Shown piece after piece: positions 1 through 9,791 of a stretch of DNA of 64,000 bases. Source of the DNA: VBDM01 sp963699535. Its GTDB lineage: Bacteria; Pseudomonadota; Gammaproteobacteria; Burkholderiales; SG8-39. Both the position numbers and the translations under genes were made by a program. The notes under the pieces were generated by a model. The model ran no database searches, had not been told where the DNA came from, and worked only from the letters and a program-made list of their open reading frames with translations. Positions within the stretch are counted from its first letter, which is position 1, and each line of letters starts with the position of its first letter. The stretch is from positions 1 through 64,000 of the forward strand of contig CAVOUJ010000037.1 of NCBI GenBank assembly GCA_963699535.1, given 5' to 3'.

Positions 1-1616
1 CTGCCGCAGCTTGGTCTTGAGGAGCTTTCCGGTCGCCGTGTGCGGCAGCTGCTCGACGAAGGCAACGTCGTCGGGCATCCACCATTTCGCGACCTTGCCT
101 TCGTAGAACTTGAGCAGCTCCTCGCGCGTGACGCTCGCGCCGGGCTTCTTCACCGCGATCACCAGGGGACGCTCGTCCCATTTCGCGTGGCGCACGCCGA
201 TCACCGCGGCTTCGGCGACGCCCGGGTGCGCCACCGCGATGTTCTCGAGGTCGATCGAGCTGATCCACTCGCCGCCCGACTTGATCACGTCCTTGGAGCG
301 GTCGGTGATCTGCATGTAGCCGTCCGGGTCGATGGTGGCGACGTCGCCCGTCGGGAACCAGCCGCCGCGCAAGGGGCTGCCGCCCTCGCCCTTGAAGTAC
401 TCGCGCAGCACCCAGGGCCCGCGCACCAGGAGATCGCCGAAGGCCTTGCCGTCGCGCGGCAATTCCTTCCCCTCGCCGTCCACGATCTTCATCTCGACGC
501 CGTAGATCGCGCGCCCCTGCTTGCATTCCACTTCGTGCTTTTTCTCGCGCGGCAGCGACTCGTGCTTCGCCTTCAAGCGTGCACAAGGCGCCGAGCGGGC
601 TCATCTCGGTCATTCCCCAGGCGTGCTGGCAGTGCACGCCGTACTCGTCGCGGAAGGTCGTGATCATCGCCGGCGGGCAGGCCGAGCCGCCGACCACGAC
701 TTTCTGCAGCGTGCTGAACTTGAGGCCGTTCTCCTTGAGATAGGCGAGCAGGTTGAGCCATACGGTGGGGACGCCGGCGGTCGCCGTCACCTTTTCCGAC
801 TCGAACAGCTCGTACAGGCTCTTGCCGTCGAGCGCCGCTCCGGGAAACACGAGCTTCGCGCCGTTCAGCGGCGCGAAATAAGGAATGCCCCACGCGTTGA
901 CGTGGAACATCGGCACCACGGGCAGGATCACCGAGCGCGCCGAGCAGTTGAACACGTCCGGCATCGAGGACGCGTAGGCGTGCAGGATGGTGGAGCGGTT
1001 GGCGTAGAGCACGCCCTTGGGGTGACCGGTGGTGCCCGAGCTGTAGCACAGGCCCGCCGCGGTCCACTCGTCGAACTGCGGCCAGTCGTAATCGCCGTCC
1101 TCGCGCGCGAGCAGCTCTTCGTAGCAGAGCAGGTTCGGCAGCTTGACGGCCGGCATGTGGGCGCGGTCGGTCATCGCCACCCAGCCCTTCACCGCCCTGC
1201 ACTCGGGCGCGAGCTTTTCCGCGAGCGGGACGAAGCGTCAGGTCGAAGAATACGTAGGCGTCCTCGGCGTGGTTGACGATATAGACGAGCTGCTCGTGGA
1301 AAAGCCGCGGATTGACCGTGTGCACCACCGCGCCCATCCCCGAGACGCCGTAGTAGAGCTCGAAGTGGCGATATCCGTTCCAGGCGAGCGTGCCGACGCG
1401 CTCGCCCTCCTTCACCCCCAGGCGCAGCAGCGCCTGCGCGAGCTGCTTCGAGCGCTTGTGCGCCTGCGAGTAGGTGTAGCGGTGCACGGCGCCCGCGCCG
1501 TCCTTGCCGGGCCCTTCCACGGTCCGCGACACGATCTCGGTGTCGCCGTGGCTGCGGTCGGCGTGCGCGATCAGCGACGACACGAGCAGCGGCATGTCCA
1601 TGATGAGACCGCGCAT
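1..1616 (-). CDS. Acyl-CoA ligase (AMP-binding), partial and frameshifted
   Basis: This gene would activate a medium- or long-chain fatty acid, or a methylthiopropionate-like acid, to its CoA thioester using ATP. It runs off the left edge, so its C-terminus is missing. The N-terminus (MDMPLLVSSL, then EIVSRTVEG) and the AMP-binding P-loop SSGTTGHPKGV near position 1040 are typical of the DmdB/FadD-like superfamily. Further motifs are GMTEMSPLG near 600 and FPTGDVATIDPDGY near 350. Reading frame is lost near 1240 (after FFDLT) and near 580 (after LCT). Removing one C at each place restores continuous homology (LTFVPLAEKL; LCTLKAKHE). Both breaks are therefore probably sequence errors. The start could be 1616 or the internal Met at about 1601. 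The class II aldolase gene lies 17 bp upstream on the same strand. Function is firm at superfamily level; the substrate is not known. Confidence 0.8.
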
Positions 1617-1633
1617 GATCTATCCCGCGTCCA

Positions 1634-2407
1634 TCAATGTTTGTAGGAGGGATCGACGCGGTCGATCACGCGCGTGAGCGCGTCGAATACATCCTGGCCG
1701 GCACCGAACTTGGGGTTGAACTGCAGCGAGTCGCGCGTGCACTTCTTCTGGATATCCTCGGGGATGTCGATCAGCGGACCCATAGCCATCGAGGCAAGCT
1801 GAATCTCGCAGGCGCGATTGAGCAGCCACAGAATCGCAAACGTGCGGGCCAGCGTATCGCCCCACGCCAGCAAGCCATGGTTGCGCAGAATAACCGCCGG
1901 CTTGTCGCCGATGCTGCGGACCAGCCTTGGACCCTCGTCCGCATGCACCGTTATGCCTTCGAAGTCGTGATAAGCGAGCTTCCCGTGCAGTTGCGCCGAG
2001 TAAAAATTGCTCATCGACAAACCGCCGGCGCAGCACGCGACCGCCATTCCGGCCGTCGTATGGGTGTGCATCACGCAATGCGCACCGGGGATGCCGTCGT
2101 GAATTGCGGCATGCACCAGGAAGCCGGCAGGATTGACGGGCCAGTCAGAATGCCCGATGACCCGGCCCTCCAGGTCGATCTTCACCAGATTGGACGCCCG
2201 CACTTCCGAGTACATCAGGCCAAACGGATTGATCAGGAAATGCCTGGCCGGCCCCGGCAGGCGCAAGGTAATGTGGTTGTAGATGAGCTCGGTCCAGCCG
2301 AGTTGCGCGAAGATGCGATAACAAGCCGCGAGCTGGACGCGGGCCGCCCACTCCTCGGCGCTGCACTGTGTCGGGCGCGCGTCGGTGGCGAGGCGGGCCT
2401 TGGTCAT
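1634..2407 (-). CDS. Class II aldolase/adducin family protein
   Basis: A 257-residue cytoplasmic zinc-dependent aldolase/adducin-fold protein. The metal-binding signature HTHTTAG sits near residues 115-121 and a third histidine lies in RNHGLLAWG near residue 180. Length and motifs match stand-alone class II aldolase proteins that cleave or epimerise phosphorylated or hydroxy-acid substrates, but the substrate cannot be read from sequence. An AGGAG stands 7 bases before the ATG, supporting this start. It lies directly upstream of the acyl-CoA ligase on the same strand and is divergent from the FadB/FadJ-type gene, suggesting shared control from the 78-bp gap between them. Confidence 0.88.
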   Translation of the reverse strand: MTKARLATDARPTQCSAEEWAARVQLAACYRIFAQLGWTELIYNHITLRLPGPARHFLINPFGLMYSEVRASNLVKIDLEGRVIGHSDWPVNPAGFLVHAAIHDGIPGAHCVMHTHTTAGMAVACCAGGLSMSNFYSAQLHGKLAYHDFEGITVHADEGPRLVRSIGDKPAVILRNHGLLAWGDTLARTFAILWLLNRACEIQLASMAMGPLIDIPEDIQKKCTRDSLQFNPKFGAGQDVFDALTRVIDRVDPSYKH

Positions 2408-2435
2408 TGTGTGCTCCTGAACGAAAGGCCAGGAT

Positions 2436-2449
2436 ATTGTAAAGACAAT
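2436..2449. promoter_or_regulatory. Small inverted repeat in divergent intergenic region
   Basis: The 78-bp gap between the divergent aldolase and FadB/FadJ-type genes contains ATTGT-AAAG-ACAAT, a perfect 5-bp inverted repeat. It is A/T-rich against a high-GC background. This is consistent with an operator or promoter element serving one or both genes, but the arms are short and chance occurrence is possible. Confidence 0.25.
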
Positions 2450-2485
2450 CGCGCGAGCTGTTCCTTTCCTTTATCCTTTTGCTTC

Positions 2486-4561
2486 ATGAGCGCGGCAGAC
2501 TATTCCACCCGCGGCGCAGTCGCCGCGATCAGCCTCAACAACCCGCCGATGAACACGCTCGCCCACGCGCTGCGCGTCGCCGTGCGCGAGGCCCTTCAGA
2601 AGGCGATCGCCGATCCCGCGGTGAAAGCGATCGTGCTCTCCGGAGGCGGGCGCGGTTTTTCTTCGGGCGCCGAGATCCGCGAGTTCAACACCCCGGCCGC
2701 GATTGCCTCGCCTAACCTGCGCGAGGTGATCGCCGCGATCGAGGCCTCGCCCAAGCCGGTCGTGGCCGCGATCCACGGCTTCGCGATGGGCGGGGGGCTG
2801 GAGCTTGCGCTCGGATGCCATTACCGCGTTGCCTCGCCCGGCGCCAGGCTCGCCCTCCCGGAGGTGAAGATCGGCCTCCTCCCAGGGGCAGGCGGCACGC
2901 AGAGGCTGCCGCGCGCGATCGGCGCCGAGCGCGCGCTCGAGATGATCGCCTCGGGCGACCCGGTCGCCTCGGAGGCGGTCGCGGGAACCCCACTCATAGA
3001 CGAGATCGTCGAGGGCGATCTTCTGCAAGGCGCGCTTGCCTTGGCCGAAAAGATCGCGGGGAAGCCCCTGCGCAAGCTTCGCGACCTGCCCGTCAAAGTC
3101 TCGCAACCCGGCTTTTTTGCGGAGGCGCGAAAGAGGATCGCAAAGGAACACCGCGGCTTTCCCGCTCCCGCGAAATGCGTCGATGCTGTCGAAGCGGCAG
3201 TCAATCTGCCCTTCGAAGAAGGCGTGAAATTCGAGCGGCGAGGTTTCGAGGAGCTGGTCGCCTCCACCGAATCGAAGGCGCTGCGCCATGCTTTCTTCGG
3301 GGAGCGCGCAGTAACAAAGATTCCGGACGTGCCGGAGGACACGAAGACAATAGAGATCAGGAGCGCCGCGGTCATAGGCGCCGGCACGATGGGAGGAGGG
3401 ATCGCAATGGCGTTCGCCAACGCCGGCATACCGGTGCGGTTGCTCGAGATGGACCAGGAACGGCTCGACCGCGGCCTCGCCACGATCCGGAAGAACTACG
3501 CGGGCAGCGTCGCGCGCGGCAGGCTCGCGCAGGAGGAGATGGACCGGCGCCTCGCTCGCATCTCGACGACCCTAGCCTACGAGGACATCGGGGACGCGGA
3601 CATCGTGATCGAGGCGGTTTTCGAAGACATGCAGGCAAAAAAGGAAGTGTTCGCCCGGCTCGATTCGGCGATGAAGCGCGGTGCGATCCTCGCCACCAAT
3701 ACTTCCACGCTCGACGTCGACCAGATCGCGGCAGCGACTTCCCGCCCCGAAGCGGTGATCGGCACGCACTTCTTTTCCCCGGCGAACGTCATGCGCCTGC
3801 TGGAGGTCGTGCGCGGCGCGAAGACCTCGAAGGAAGCGCTCGCCACCGCGATGAAGCTCGGCAAGAGGCTCGGCAAGACCGCGGTCGTGTCGGGCGTGTG
3901 CGACGGCTTCATCGGCAACCGCATGCTCGAGCGATATCTGCAGCAGGCGACCTTCCTGCTCGACGAGGGCGCCTTGCCGCAGCAGGTGGACCGGGCGCTC
4001 CAGGAGTGGGGGCTGGCGATGGGGCCCTTCGCGATGGGGGACCTCGCCGGCAACGACGTCGGCTGGTACGTGCGCAAGCGCCGCATGAAAGAACGCCCGG
4101 AGTTCGTCTACTCGAAGATACCCGACCGCATCTGCGAGCTGGGGCGCTTCGGGCAGAAGACCGGCGCGGGCTACTACAAGTACGAGAGCGGAAGCCGGAC
4201 CCCGATCCCCGATCCCGCGGTCGAGGCGTTGATCGCCGGCTACCGAAAGGAAGCGGGCATCACCCCGCGTCCAATCGAGGCGCGCGAGATCGTCGAGCGC
4301 TGCATGTTCGCGCTCGCCAACGAAGGCGCACGCATCGTCGAGGAGGGCATCGCACTTCGGGCGGTGGACGTCGACATGGTCTATCTCACCGGGTACGGCT
4401 TCCCGCGCTACCGCGGCGGCCCGATGTTCTATGCCGACACGGTGGGCCTGAAGAACGTCGTCGCCGCGATCGAAAAGTACGCGAAGGGCTCCCAGGGCAA
4501 GGTGTGGCAGGTCGCGCCGCTGCTGGCGCGGCTCGCGGCCGAGGACAAGACCTTCAACTAA
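2486..4561 (+). CDS. 3-hydroxyacyl-CoA dehydrogenase/enoyl-CoA hydratase, FadB/FadJ-type
   Basis: A 691-residue bifunctional beta-oxidation enzyme: the N-terminal half hydrates trans-2-enoyl-CoA and the C-terminal half oxidises 3-hydroxyacyl-CoA with NAD+. The crotonase domain has the oxyanion-hole segment GFAMGGGLELALG and both catalytic glutamates (Glu106 in GGGLE, Glu126 in LPEVKIG). The dehydrogenase domain begins with the Rossmann motif VIGAGTMGGGIA near residue 295 and carries the HFFSPANVM segment with the catalytic histidine. The ATG at 2486 is chosen because it opens the crotonase domain; the reading frame is open far upstream only as antisense of the neighbouring gene. No good Shine-Dalgarno is visible. 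A thiolase partner is absent from the window. Confidence 0.93.
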   Translation: MSAADYSTRGAVAAISLNNPPMNTLAHALRVAVREALQKAIADPAVKAIVLSGGGRGFSSGAEIREFNTPAAIASPNLREVIAAIEASPKPVVAAIHGFAMGGGLELALGCHYRVASPGARLALPEVKIGLLPGAGGTQRLPRAIGAERALEMIASGDPVASEAVAGTPLIDEIVEGDLLQGALALAEKIAGKPLRKLRDLPVKVSQPGFFAEARKRIAKEHRGFPAPAKCVDAVEAAVNLPFEEGVKFERRGFEELVASTESKALRHAFFGERAVTKIPDVPEDTKTIEIRSAAVIGAGTMGGGIAMAFANAGIPVRLLEMDQERLDRGLATIRKNYAGSVARGRLAQEEMDRRLARISTTLAYEDIGDADIVIEAVFEDMQAKKEVFARLDSAMKRGAILATNTSTLDVDQIAAATSRPEAVIGTHFFSPANVMRLLEVVRGAKTSKEALATAMKLGKRLGKTAVVSGVCDGFIGNRMLERYLQQATFLLDEGALPQQVDRALQEWGLAMGPFAMGDLAGNDVGWYVRKRRMKERPEFVYSKIPDRICELGRFGQKTGAGYYKYESGSRTPIPDPAVEALIAGYRKEAGITPRPIEAREIVERCMFALANEGARIVEEGIALRAVDVDMVYLTGYGFPRYRGGPMFYADTVGLKNVVAAIEKYAKGSQGKVWQVAPLLARLAAEDKTFN

Positions 4562-4627
4562 CGCAGCGGCTAGCGGGCCATCTGCCTGCGCTCCTGGCGC
4601 GGCAAACGACACGCTACCCGCGTGCGC

Positions 4628-5098
4628 CTACTCGACCGCGTAGAAGTCGAGAACCACCTCGTCCTTGAGGCGCACAGCCGAACACACCGCGACGATCCCG
4701 TTCAGCCACGCATAGCGGGAATCGCCGGTTTCGAAAACCGGCGCGCTGCGGAAATAATACTCCCGCGGATCGACCGGCTCGCCCTTCGCGATGCGCGCAA
4801 GCACCTCGCGCGGCCCGCGGCGTATGCCGATGTTTCGTACGTAGATGAGCGCGCCGTCGTGCGTGCGCACGGTGTAGCGCGCTTCGAGCAGCGCAGTGCC
4901 GTCGTCATGAATGATCTGCCAATCGGCGCCGCCCGGGACGATCTCGCCTGCGAGGCGCTCGCCCTCGACCGTTCCGCCCAGGATCGCGACGATGCGCCGC
5001 CTGCCGGCCGGCGTCGCTCCCAGATCGAGCGGCGAGGCGACTTTCACGCTCGCGCGGCACAGCTTCGCGAGCGTGGGCACGACCGGTTCGCTGATCAT
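4628..5098 (-). CDS. DUF3237 domain-containing protein
   Basis: A 156-residue protein with the DUF3237 pattern: GRRRIVAILGGTVEG near residue 31, GGADWQIIHDDGTALLEARY near the middle, and a conserved YYFRSAPVFETG segment followed by WLNGIVA near the end. The family is a small beta-barrel of unknown biochemical role, often found among aromatic and CoA-linked catabolic genes, as here. No signal peptide or membrane segment is seen. It is divergent from the SDR gene, whose start lies about 60 bp away, so the two may share a promoter region. Confidence 0.85.
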   Translation of the reverse strand: MISEPVVPTLAKLCRASVKVASPLDLGATPAGRRRIVAILGGTVEGERLAGEIVPGGADWQIIHDDGTALLEARYTVRTHDGALIYVRNIGIRRGPREVLARIAKGEPVDPREYYFRSAPVFETGDSRYAWLNGIVAVCSAVRLKDEVVLDFYAVE

Positions 5099-5157
5099 GA
5101 GTTCTCGCGTCCTTTCGGCTGCGCCGCTTCGATGCTAGGATGTTGCGCGGAGAAAAA

Positions 5158-5935
5158 ATGAGCGTCAAGAAGCTTCTCGATCTCTCTGGAAAGATCGCCC
5201 TCGTCACCGGCGGATCGCGCGGGCTCGGGCTGCAGATCGCCGAGGCGCTCGGCGAGATGGGCGCGAAGCTCGCGCTCACCGCGCGCAAGGCGGACGAGCT
5301 CGAGGAGGCGCGCGACCGGCTCGACCGGCAGCGCATCGAAGCGCTCGCCGCTCGCCTGCGACCTGTCGAAGCCCGAGGCGATCGAGCCGATGGTCGAGAA
5401 GCTGCTCGAGCACTACGGGAAGGTCGACATCCTCGTCAACAACGCGGGCACCACCTGGGGCGCGCCCGCGGAAGAGCATCCGCTGGAAGCCTGGCAGAAA
5501 CTCGTGAACCTCAACCTCACCGGAACGTTTCTCGTCACGCAGGCGGTGGGCAAGCGCTCGATGATCCCGAACCGCTACGGCAGGATCATCAACATCGCGT
5601 CGATCGCCGGCCTGCGCGGGAACCCGGTGGGCATGCTGAAGACGCTCGCGTACAACACGACCAAGGGCGGCCTCGTGAACTTCACCCGAGCGCTCGCCGC
5701 GGAATGGGGCGAGTACAACATCACGGTGAACGCGATCGCGCCGGGGTTCTTTCCTTCGAAGATGAGCCGGGGAGCGCTGGAGAAGATCGGTGACAAGATC
5801 GTCGCGCACTCGCCGCTGCACCGGCTCGGCGACGAGGAGGACCTGAAGGGCCTCGCGGTGCTGCTCGCGTCGGATGCCTCGCGCCACATCACCGGGCAGA
5901 TCATCGCGGTCGACGGGGGCGCCAGTGTCGCCTGA
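5158..5935 (+). CDS. SDR family oxidoreductase, frameshifted
   Basis: A NAD(P)-dependent short-chain dehydrogenase of about 258 residues after correction. The N-terminal part has the cofactor motif TGGSRGLG; the rest, in another frame, has NNAG, the catalytic serine in INIASIAG, the YNTTKGG active-site Tyr/Lys pair and the C-terminal VDGGASVA. The frame break lies near 5350. Deleting one C gives RCDLSKPE and a single open frame; the present span is 3n+1 bases long. The start is the ATG with GGAG upstream. The stop overlaps the GTG start of the following thioesterase, indicating an operon. Probably a 3-oxoacyl or hydroxyacyl reductase in the local acyl-CoA pathway; the substrate is unproven. 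Confidence 0.85.
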
Positions 5936-6351
5936 CGGGAATCACGCGACACAGGACGGCATCAGGATCCCGTTCACCGAGCACCTCGGCATCCGAGCTC
6001 GTGGAGATGAAGAAGGAGCGCGCGGTCGTCTCGCTGCAAAAGCGCCCGGAGCTCCTCAACAGCTGGGGCGCGACGCACGGCGGAGTGATCATGACCATGC
6101 TCGACCTCGTCATGAGCTGGGCCGTGCGCGGACACTACGGCGTGGTGGGCGGCGTGCTCACCGTCGACATGAGCGTCGGCTTCATGAAAGCGGGATTCGG
6201 CGACAAAGTAACCGCCGAAGGGCGCGTCCTGCACGGCGGGAAATCCACCGCCTTCTGCGAGGCCGAGGCGCGCGACGACAAGGGCGCGCTCCTCGCGAAG
6301 GCGATCGGGACGTTCAAGCTGCTCGCCGACAAGGAAAAGAGGGGCGGGTAG
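5925..6351 (+). CDS. PaaI-family hotdog thioesterase, frameshifted
   Basis: A hotdog-fold acyl-CoA thioesterase of about 140 residues. The motif NSWGATHGGVIMTMLD is the classic PaaI signature (HGG loop and helix carrying the catalytic acid), followed by TVDMSVGFMKAG. The probable GTG start lies inside the stop region of the SDR gene. A single extra base near 5990 (ATC-C-GAG) breaks the frame; removing it gives LGIELVEMKKERAVV. The span is 3n+1 bases. The tight overlap suggests translational coupling with the SDR, and a role in releasing CoA from a pathway intermediate. Confidence 0.8.
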
Positions 6352-6363
6352 CGGGCAGGAGCT

Positions 6364-7698
6364 TCAGGCCCCAACACCGAGATCGGCCCCGGCCCGCAGC
6401 GCGAGGGCGCGATTGGAGGCGCTGCCCGGCTTGAGCGCCGTGCGCTCGGCGGCGAGTGCGCGAGCGAGGCGGACCTGGCGATGGCGCAGCGCGGCCTCGA
6501 CCAGGGTGAGGTCGATAGCGTCGCGCTGGGCGTGGCTGCCGCTCATATGGCCGATGAGGCGGACAGCGCCCAGACCCTCGATCGCGGCTGCGTAGTCTCT
6601 GTTGCCGAACGCGGCGAGCGCTTTCGCGATAGGCAGCGAGATCTCGCGAACCCGACTCGCGCCCGGATCGTTGCCTTCGGCGCGATTCCGCAGCGCGCCC
6701 AGCGATTGCTCGACCCGTGCCGAATCGCCCGCTCCGATGAACGCGACCAGGGCATGCAGGTCATGGAACGGAAAGCCGCCGCTCAGCCGCTTGGCCGCCC
6801 ATCGATCGGCCAGCGCTCGCCAGCGTCCGCCGAGGGAAAGTCCTCGGAGGTGGAGCCGCCACAGCAACGCCGAGGCATCCGCGAGGGACGACAAGGACGC
6901 CCCCGGATGAGCGCCGATGCGCGCGTCGTAGATGGCTAGCGCAGCCCCCACTTCATCGAGATCGAGGTGAAAGAGCGCGAGATGCCACCAGTGATGAGTA
7001 GCCGTCCCGTCTCCACGGTCCCACTGCGAGGCGGTGGCCTCGAGCCAGGCGATCCCCTCGCGCTGCCGCCCCTGCATCTCCATGACATGCGCGATGGCGT
7101 GGATGGCGCCCGGATTGGGACGGTCGAGCTCGAGCGCGCGCCGCGCCGTTTCCTCCGCCTGCGCGTAGAGCGCCGTCTCCTCCAGCCCGAATGCGTACAT
7201 GGCCAGTATGTAGCCATAGCCGGGCACGCTTGCGTCCCAATAGGGCAGCACCTGCGCGACGCGATCGCGCAGCATGCCGCGCTGCCCAAGGAAGAAGTCG
7301 CCGAAGTGAGCAACGCGCAGGGCGACACGATCGCGCGGGTAATCGATCAGCACCTCACCGTACATCCGGATCGCGCGCGGAAAATCGCGCTCAAGCCATG
7401 CGCGCGCTGCGGCGATGTGGCGGCGTTCGCGGTCGTTGGCGCGAGGCGCGAGCTCCTCGGCCGTGACTATGCACTCGCGCAGCGCCGGCTCTCCTGCTTC
7501 GTCGGCGGCCATCACGAGCAAGGCTGCGCGCAGGCAGTGGCCCATGACGAAATGCGGTTCCCCCGCGAGGACCTCCGCGATTGTCGCGTTCGGGTCACCG
7601 GGCCGACCCAGCAGCATTCCGATCGCTGCCTCGTGGCGATCGATCGAAAGGGGGCTGCCGGTCGACAGGGGCACGCCGCAGGCATCGAAGAGGCTCAT
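6364..7698 (-). CDS. Tetratricopeptide-repeat protein, TTC38-like
   Basis: A 444-residue soluble protein made of helical repeats, resembling the bacterial TTC38 family (histidine-rich segments such as HAIAHVMEMQGR and THHWWHLALFHL, each in a repeat helix). The open frame extends to 7770, but MSLFDACGVPL at 7698 is preferred because TTGGAG lies 6 bases before it and the upstream extension is low-complexity. No signal peptide or catalytic motif is seen. The family has no established biochemical function; a scaffold role is the usual guess. The divergent neighbour group (AraC regulator) lies upstream on the same strand. Confidence 0.8.
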   Translation of the reverse strand: MSLFDACGVPLSTGSPLSIDRHEAAIGMLLGRPGDPNATIAEVLAGEPHFVMGHCLRAALLVMAADEAGEPALRECIVTAEELAPRANDRERRHIAAARAWLERDFPRAIRMYGEVLIDYPRDRVALRVAHFGDFFLGQRGMLRDRVAQVLPYWDASVPGYGYILAMYAFGLEETALYAQAEETARRALELDRPNPGAIHAIAHVMEMQGRQREGIAWLEATASQWDRGDGTATHHWWHLALFHLDLDEVGAALAIYDARIGAHPGASLSSLADASALLWRLHLRGLSLGGRWRALADRWAAKRLSGGFPFHDLHALVAFIGAGDSARVEQSLGALRNRAEGNDPGASRVREISLPIAKALAAFGNRDYAAAIEGLGAVRLIGHMSGSHAQRDAIDLTLVEAALRHRQVRLARALAAERTALKPGSASNRALALRAGADLGVGA

Positions 7699-7794
7699 GA
7701 GTGCTCCAAGAGCAGAACTGGAGCGAATGATGCCGCCGGAGGGCATCGCCGGAGTTGACCGCGGCGCCACGTTTCTTGCGCCGCCGTCCGGACC

Positions 7795-8788
7795 TTAGCC
7801 GGACCCCGCCCCCTGAGGACTCCGGGTCCCCCGCCGACGCCAGGCTGCGGGCGGCATCCCGAATTCGCGCTTGAATGCCCGGTTGAACGCCGATTCCGAC
7901 TCGTAGCCGGTCTCCTCCGCGACCCGGGCGATGGCCCGGTTGCCCGAGCGCAGCGCTTGCGCCGCGAGCGCGAGGCGCCAGCGCATCAGGTACTGAATGG
8001 GCGGCTCGCCGACCAGCGCTGTGAAGCGCTCGGCCAGGGCGGAACGCGACAGCGCCACCTCGCGCGCGAGCTCATCCACCGTCCACGCCTTGCCGGGTTC
8101 GCCGTGCAGCAAGGCCAGTGCGCGCCCGATCTGCGAGTCGCGCACGCCCGCGAGCCAGCCCTTGCCCTCCGGCGGCAGATTCTCGACGTAGCGGCGCATC
8201 GCTTCCACGAACATGAGCTCGGACAGCTTGGCGAGCATGGATTCGGCGCCCGGCCGCGAAGCCGAGGATTCCCGAACGCCGACCCGCAACAGTTCGCGCA
8301 GCAGCGCCGCTGCCGGCCCGTCGCCGATCGGGATGCGGAGCAGGCGCGGCAGGGCTTCGAGCAGCGGGCGGCAAACGCTTGCGGCTGCAGGCGAGATAGC
8401 CGCACACGAAGCGCGTGGCAGCGCCGCCTCCGCCATGGCGCATCTGGATGAGGTCGGCGTCGGGCGGCGTATCGGCACCTATCAGGCTGGCCGTCTCCAC
8501 GGGCGCGAGCTGCAGATCGCTGCCCATCAGGTGCCTGTCTTCCCTTGGAAACAGGACCAGATCCCCGGCAGTCACATCGAGCGCTTTCGCGCTGTCGTCC
8601 AGCCGCACCTTGCAGCTGCCCTCGGTGAGGAAATGGAAGAACACGACATGCTCGGCCCCGGCGAGCTGCGCCCTGACGCCCGCCAGGCCGAATTTTGCCC
8701 GCACGCACCACGGGGCGGTGAACTCCGCATTGATGTAGACGGCGCCTTCAAGGCGCAAAGATTTCAGAACGTCCGACAGGGCATCCAT
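7795..8788 (-). CDS. AraC family transcriptional regulator, frameshifted
   Basis: A one-component regulator of about 330 residues. The N-terminal cupin-type AraC binding domain includes HVVFFHFLTEG and DLVLFPREDRHLMGS. The C-terminal double helix-turn-helix includes LSRSALAERF and the second signature IARVAEETGYESESAFNRAFKREFG. The two halves are in different frames, broken near 8375; deleting one C in the stretch TTTGCCGCC restores KRLRPLLEALPRLL. The span is 3n+1 bases. It is divergent from the methyltransferase gene with about 115 bp between starts, the usual arrangement of an AraC regulator and its target. The effector is unknown. Confidence 0.85.
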
Positions 8789-8903
8789 GGGGTTTCGGGC
8801 AAAAACCGCGGGGTTTCGGCCAAGGCAGGCTGCGGGTCGGCAAAGATACTAGCACCCCTTGTTGCACCAGAAAATTCCCATCCACCTCACAAGGAGTAAA
8901 GCC

Positions 8904-9738
8904 ATGTCCGCAGTCCTCTCCGCTTCCTCTCCCACCATCGATCTCGCCGCGGTCAAAGACCCGGCAGCAGGCCGCCTGGTCGACGGGCAACTATGCCGTC
9001 GTCGGCACCACGCTGCAGATCGTCGGCGAGAACCTATGCGAAGCGCTCGACCTGCGCGCGGGGCAACGCGTGCTCGACGTCGCCGCCGGCAACGGCAACG
9101 CCACGCTTGCGGCCGCGCGCCGCTTCAGCGACGTGACCTCCACCGACTATGTGGCTTCCCTGCTCGAATCCGGCCGGGCGCGCGCGCAGGCGGAAGGGCA
9201 AACAATCCGATTCCAGGAAGCCGACGCCGAGAACCTGCCCTTCCCCGACGCCTCGTTCGACGCGGTGATGTCCACCTTCGGCGTCATGTTCACTCCGGAC
9301 CAGGACAAGGCGGCGAGCGAGCTCGCGCGCGTCTGCCGGCCCGGCGGGAGAATTGGACTCGCGAACTGGACCCCCGAGAGCTTCATCGGACAGCTTTTCA
9401 AGACGATCGGCAAGTACATCCCGCCCGCGCCGGGCGTCAAATCACCGGCGCTGTGGGGCACGAAGGCGAGGCTTGCAGAGCTCTTCGGCGACAGCGCGAA
9501 GGAGATCCGCGCGACGAGCCGCCAGTTCACCTTCCGCTACCGGTCGCCGGCGCACTGGATCGAAGTGTTTCGTACCTACTACGGCCCGATGAACAAGACC
9601 TATGGCGCCCTCGATGCCGCAAAACAGTCTGCCTTCACCCGGGATGTGCTGGCTCTCATGGAGCGCGACAACCGCTCGGGCGACCGCACGCTGGTGCTGC
9701 CGAGCGAGTACCTCGAGGTCGTGATCGAGCGGAAGTAA
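8904..9738 (+). CDS. Class I SAM-dependent methyltransferase, frameshifted
   Basis: A Rossmann-fold methyltransferase of about 277 residues. Motif I is VLDVAAGNGNA, followed by the acidic strand TSTDY, motif II FDAVMSTFGVMF and motif III CRPGGRIGL. AAGGAG lies 7 bases before the ATG at 8904. An extra A in an AAA run near 8957 breaks the frame after 18 residues; correcting it gives VKTRQQAAWSTGNYAVVG, typical of this methyltransferase group. It is divergent from the AraC gene and probably under its control. The substrate is unknown; the sequence resembles UbiE-type small-molecule methyltransferases but should not be named as such. Confidence 0.85.
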
Positions 9739-9791
9739 GGGTGCCGTCGGAGGGACCCGGCGGCGCGGAATTTCCCTACCGCGTCACCGGG

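Noticed and set aside
1637..2485. Upstream extension of the FadB/FadJ-type gene
   Set aside because: This part is antisense to the class II aldolase; the crotonase domain begins at 2486.
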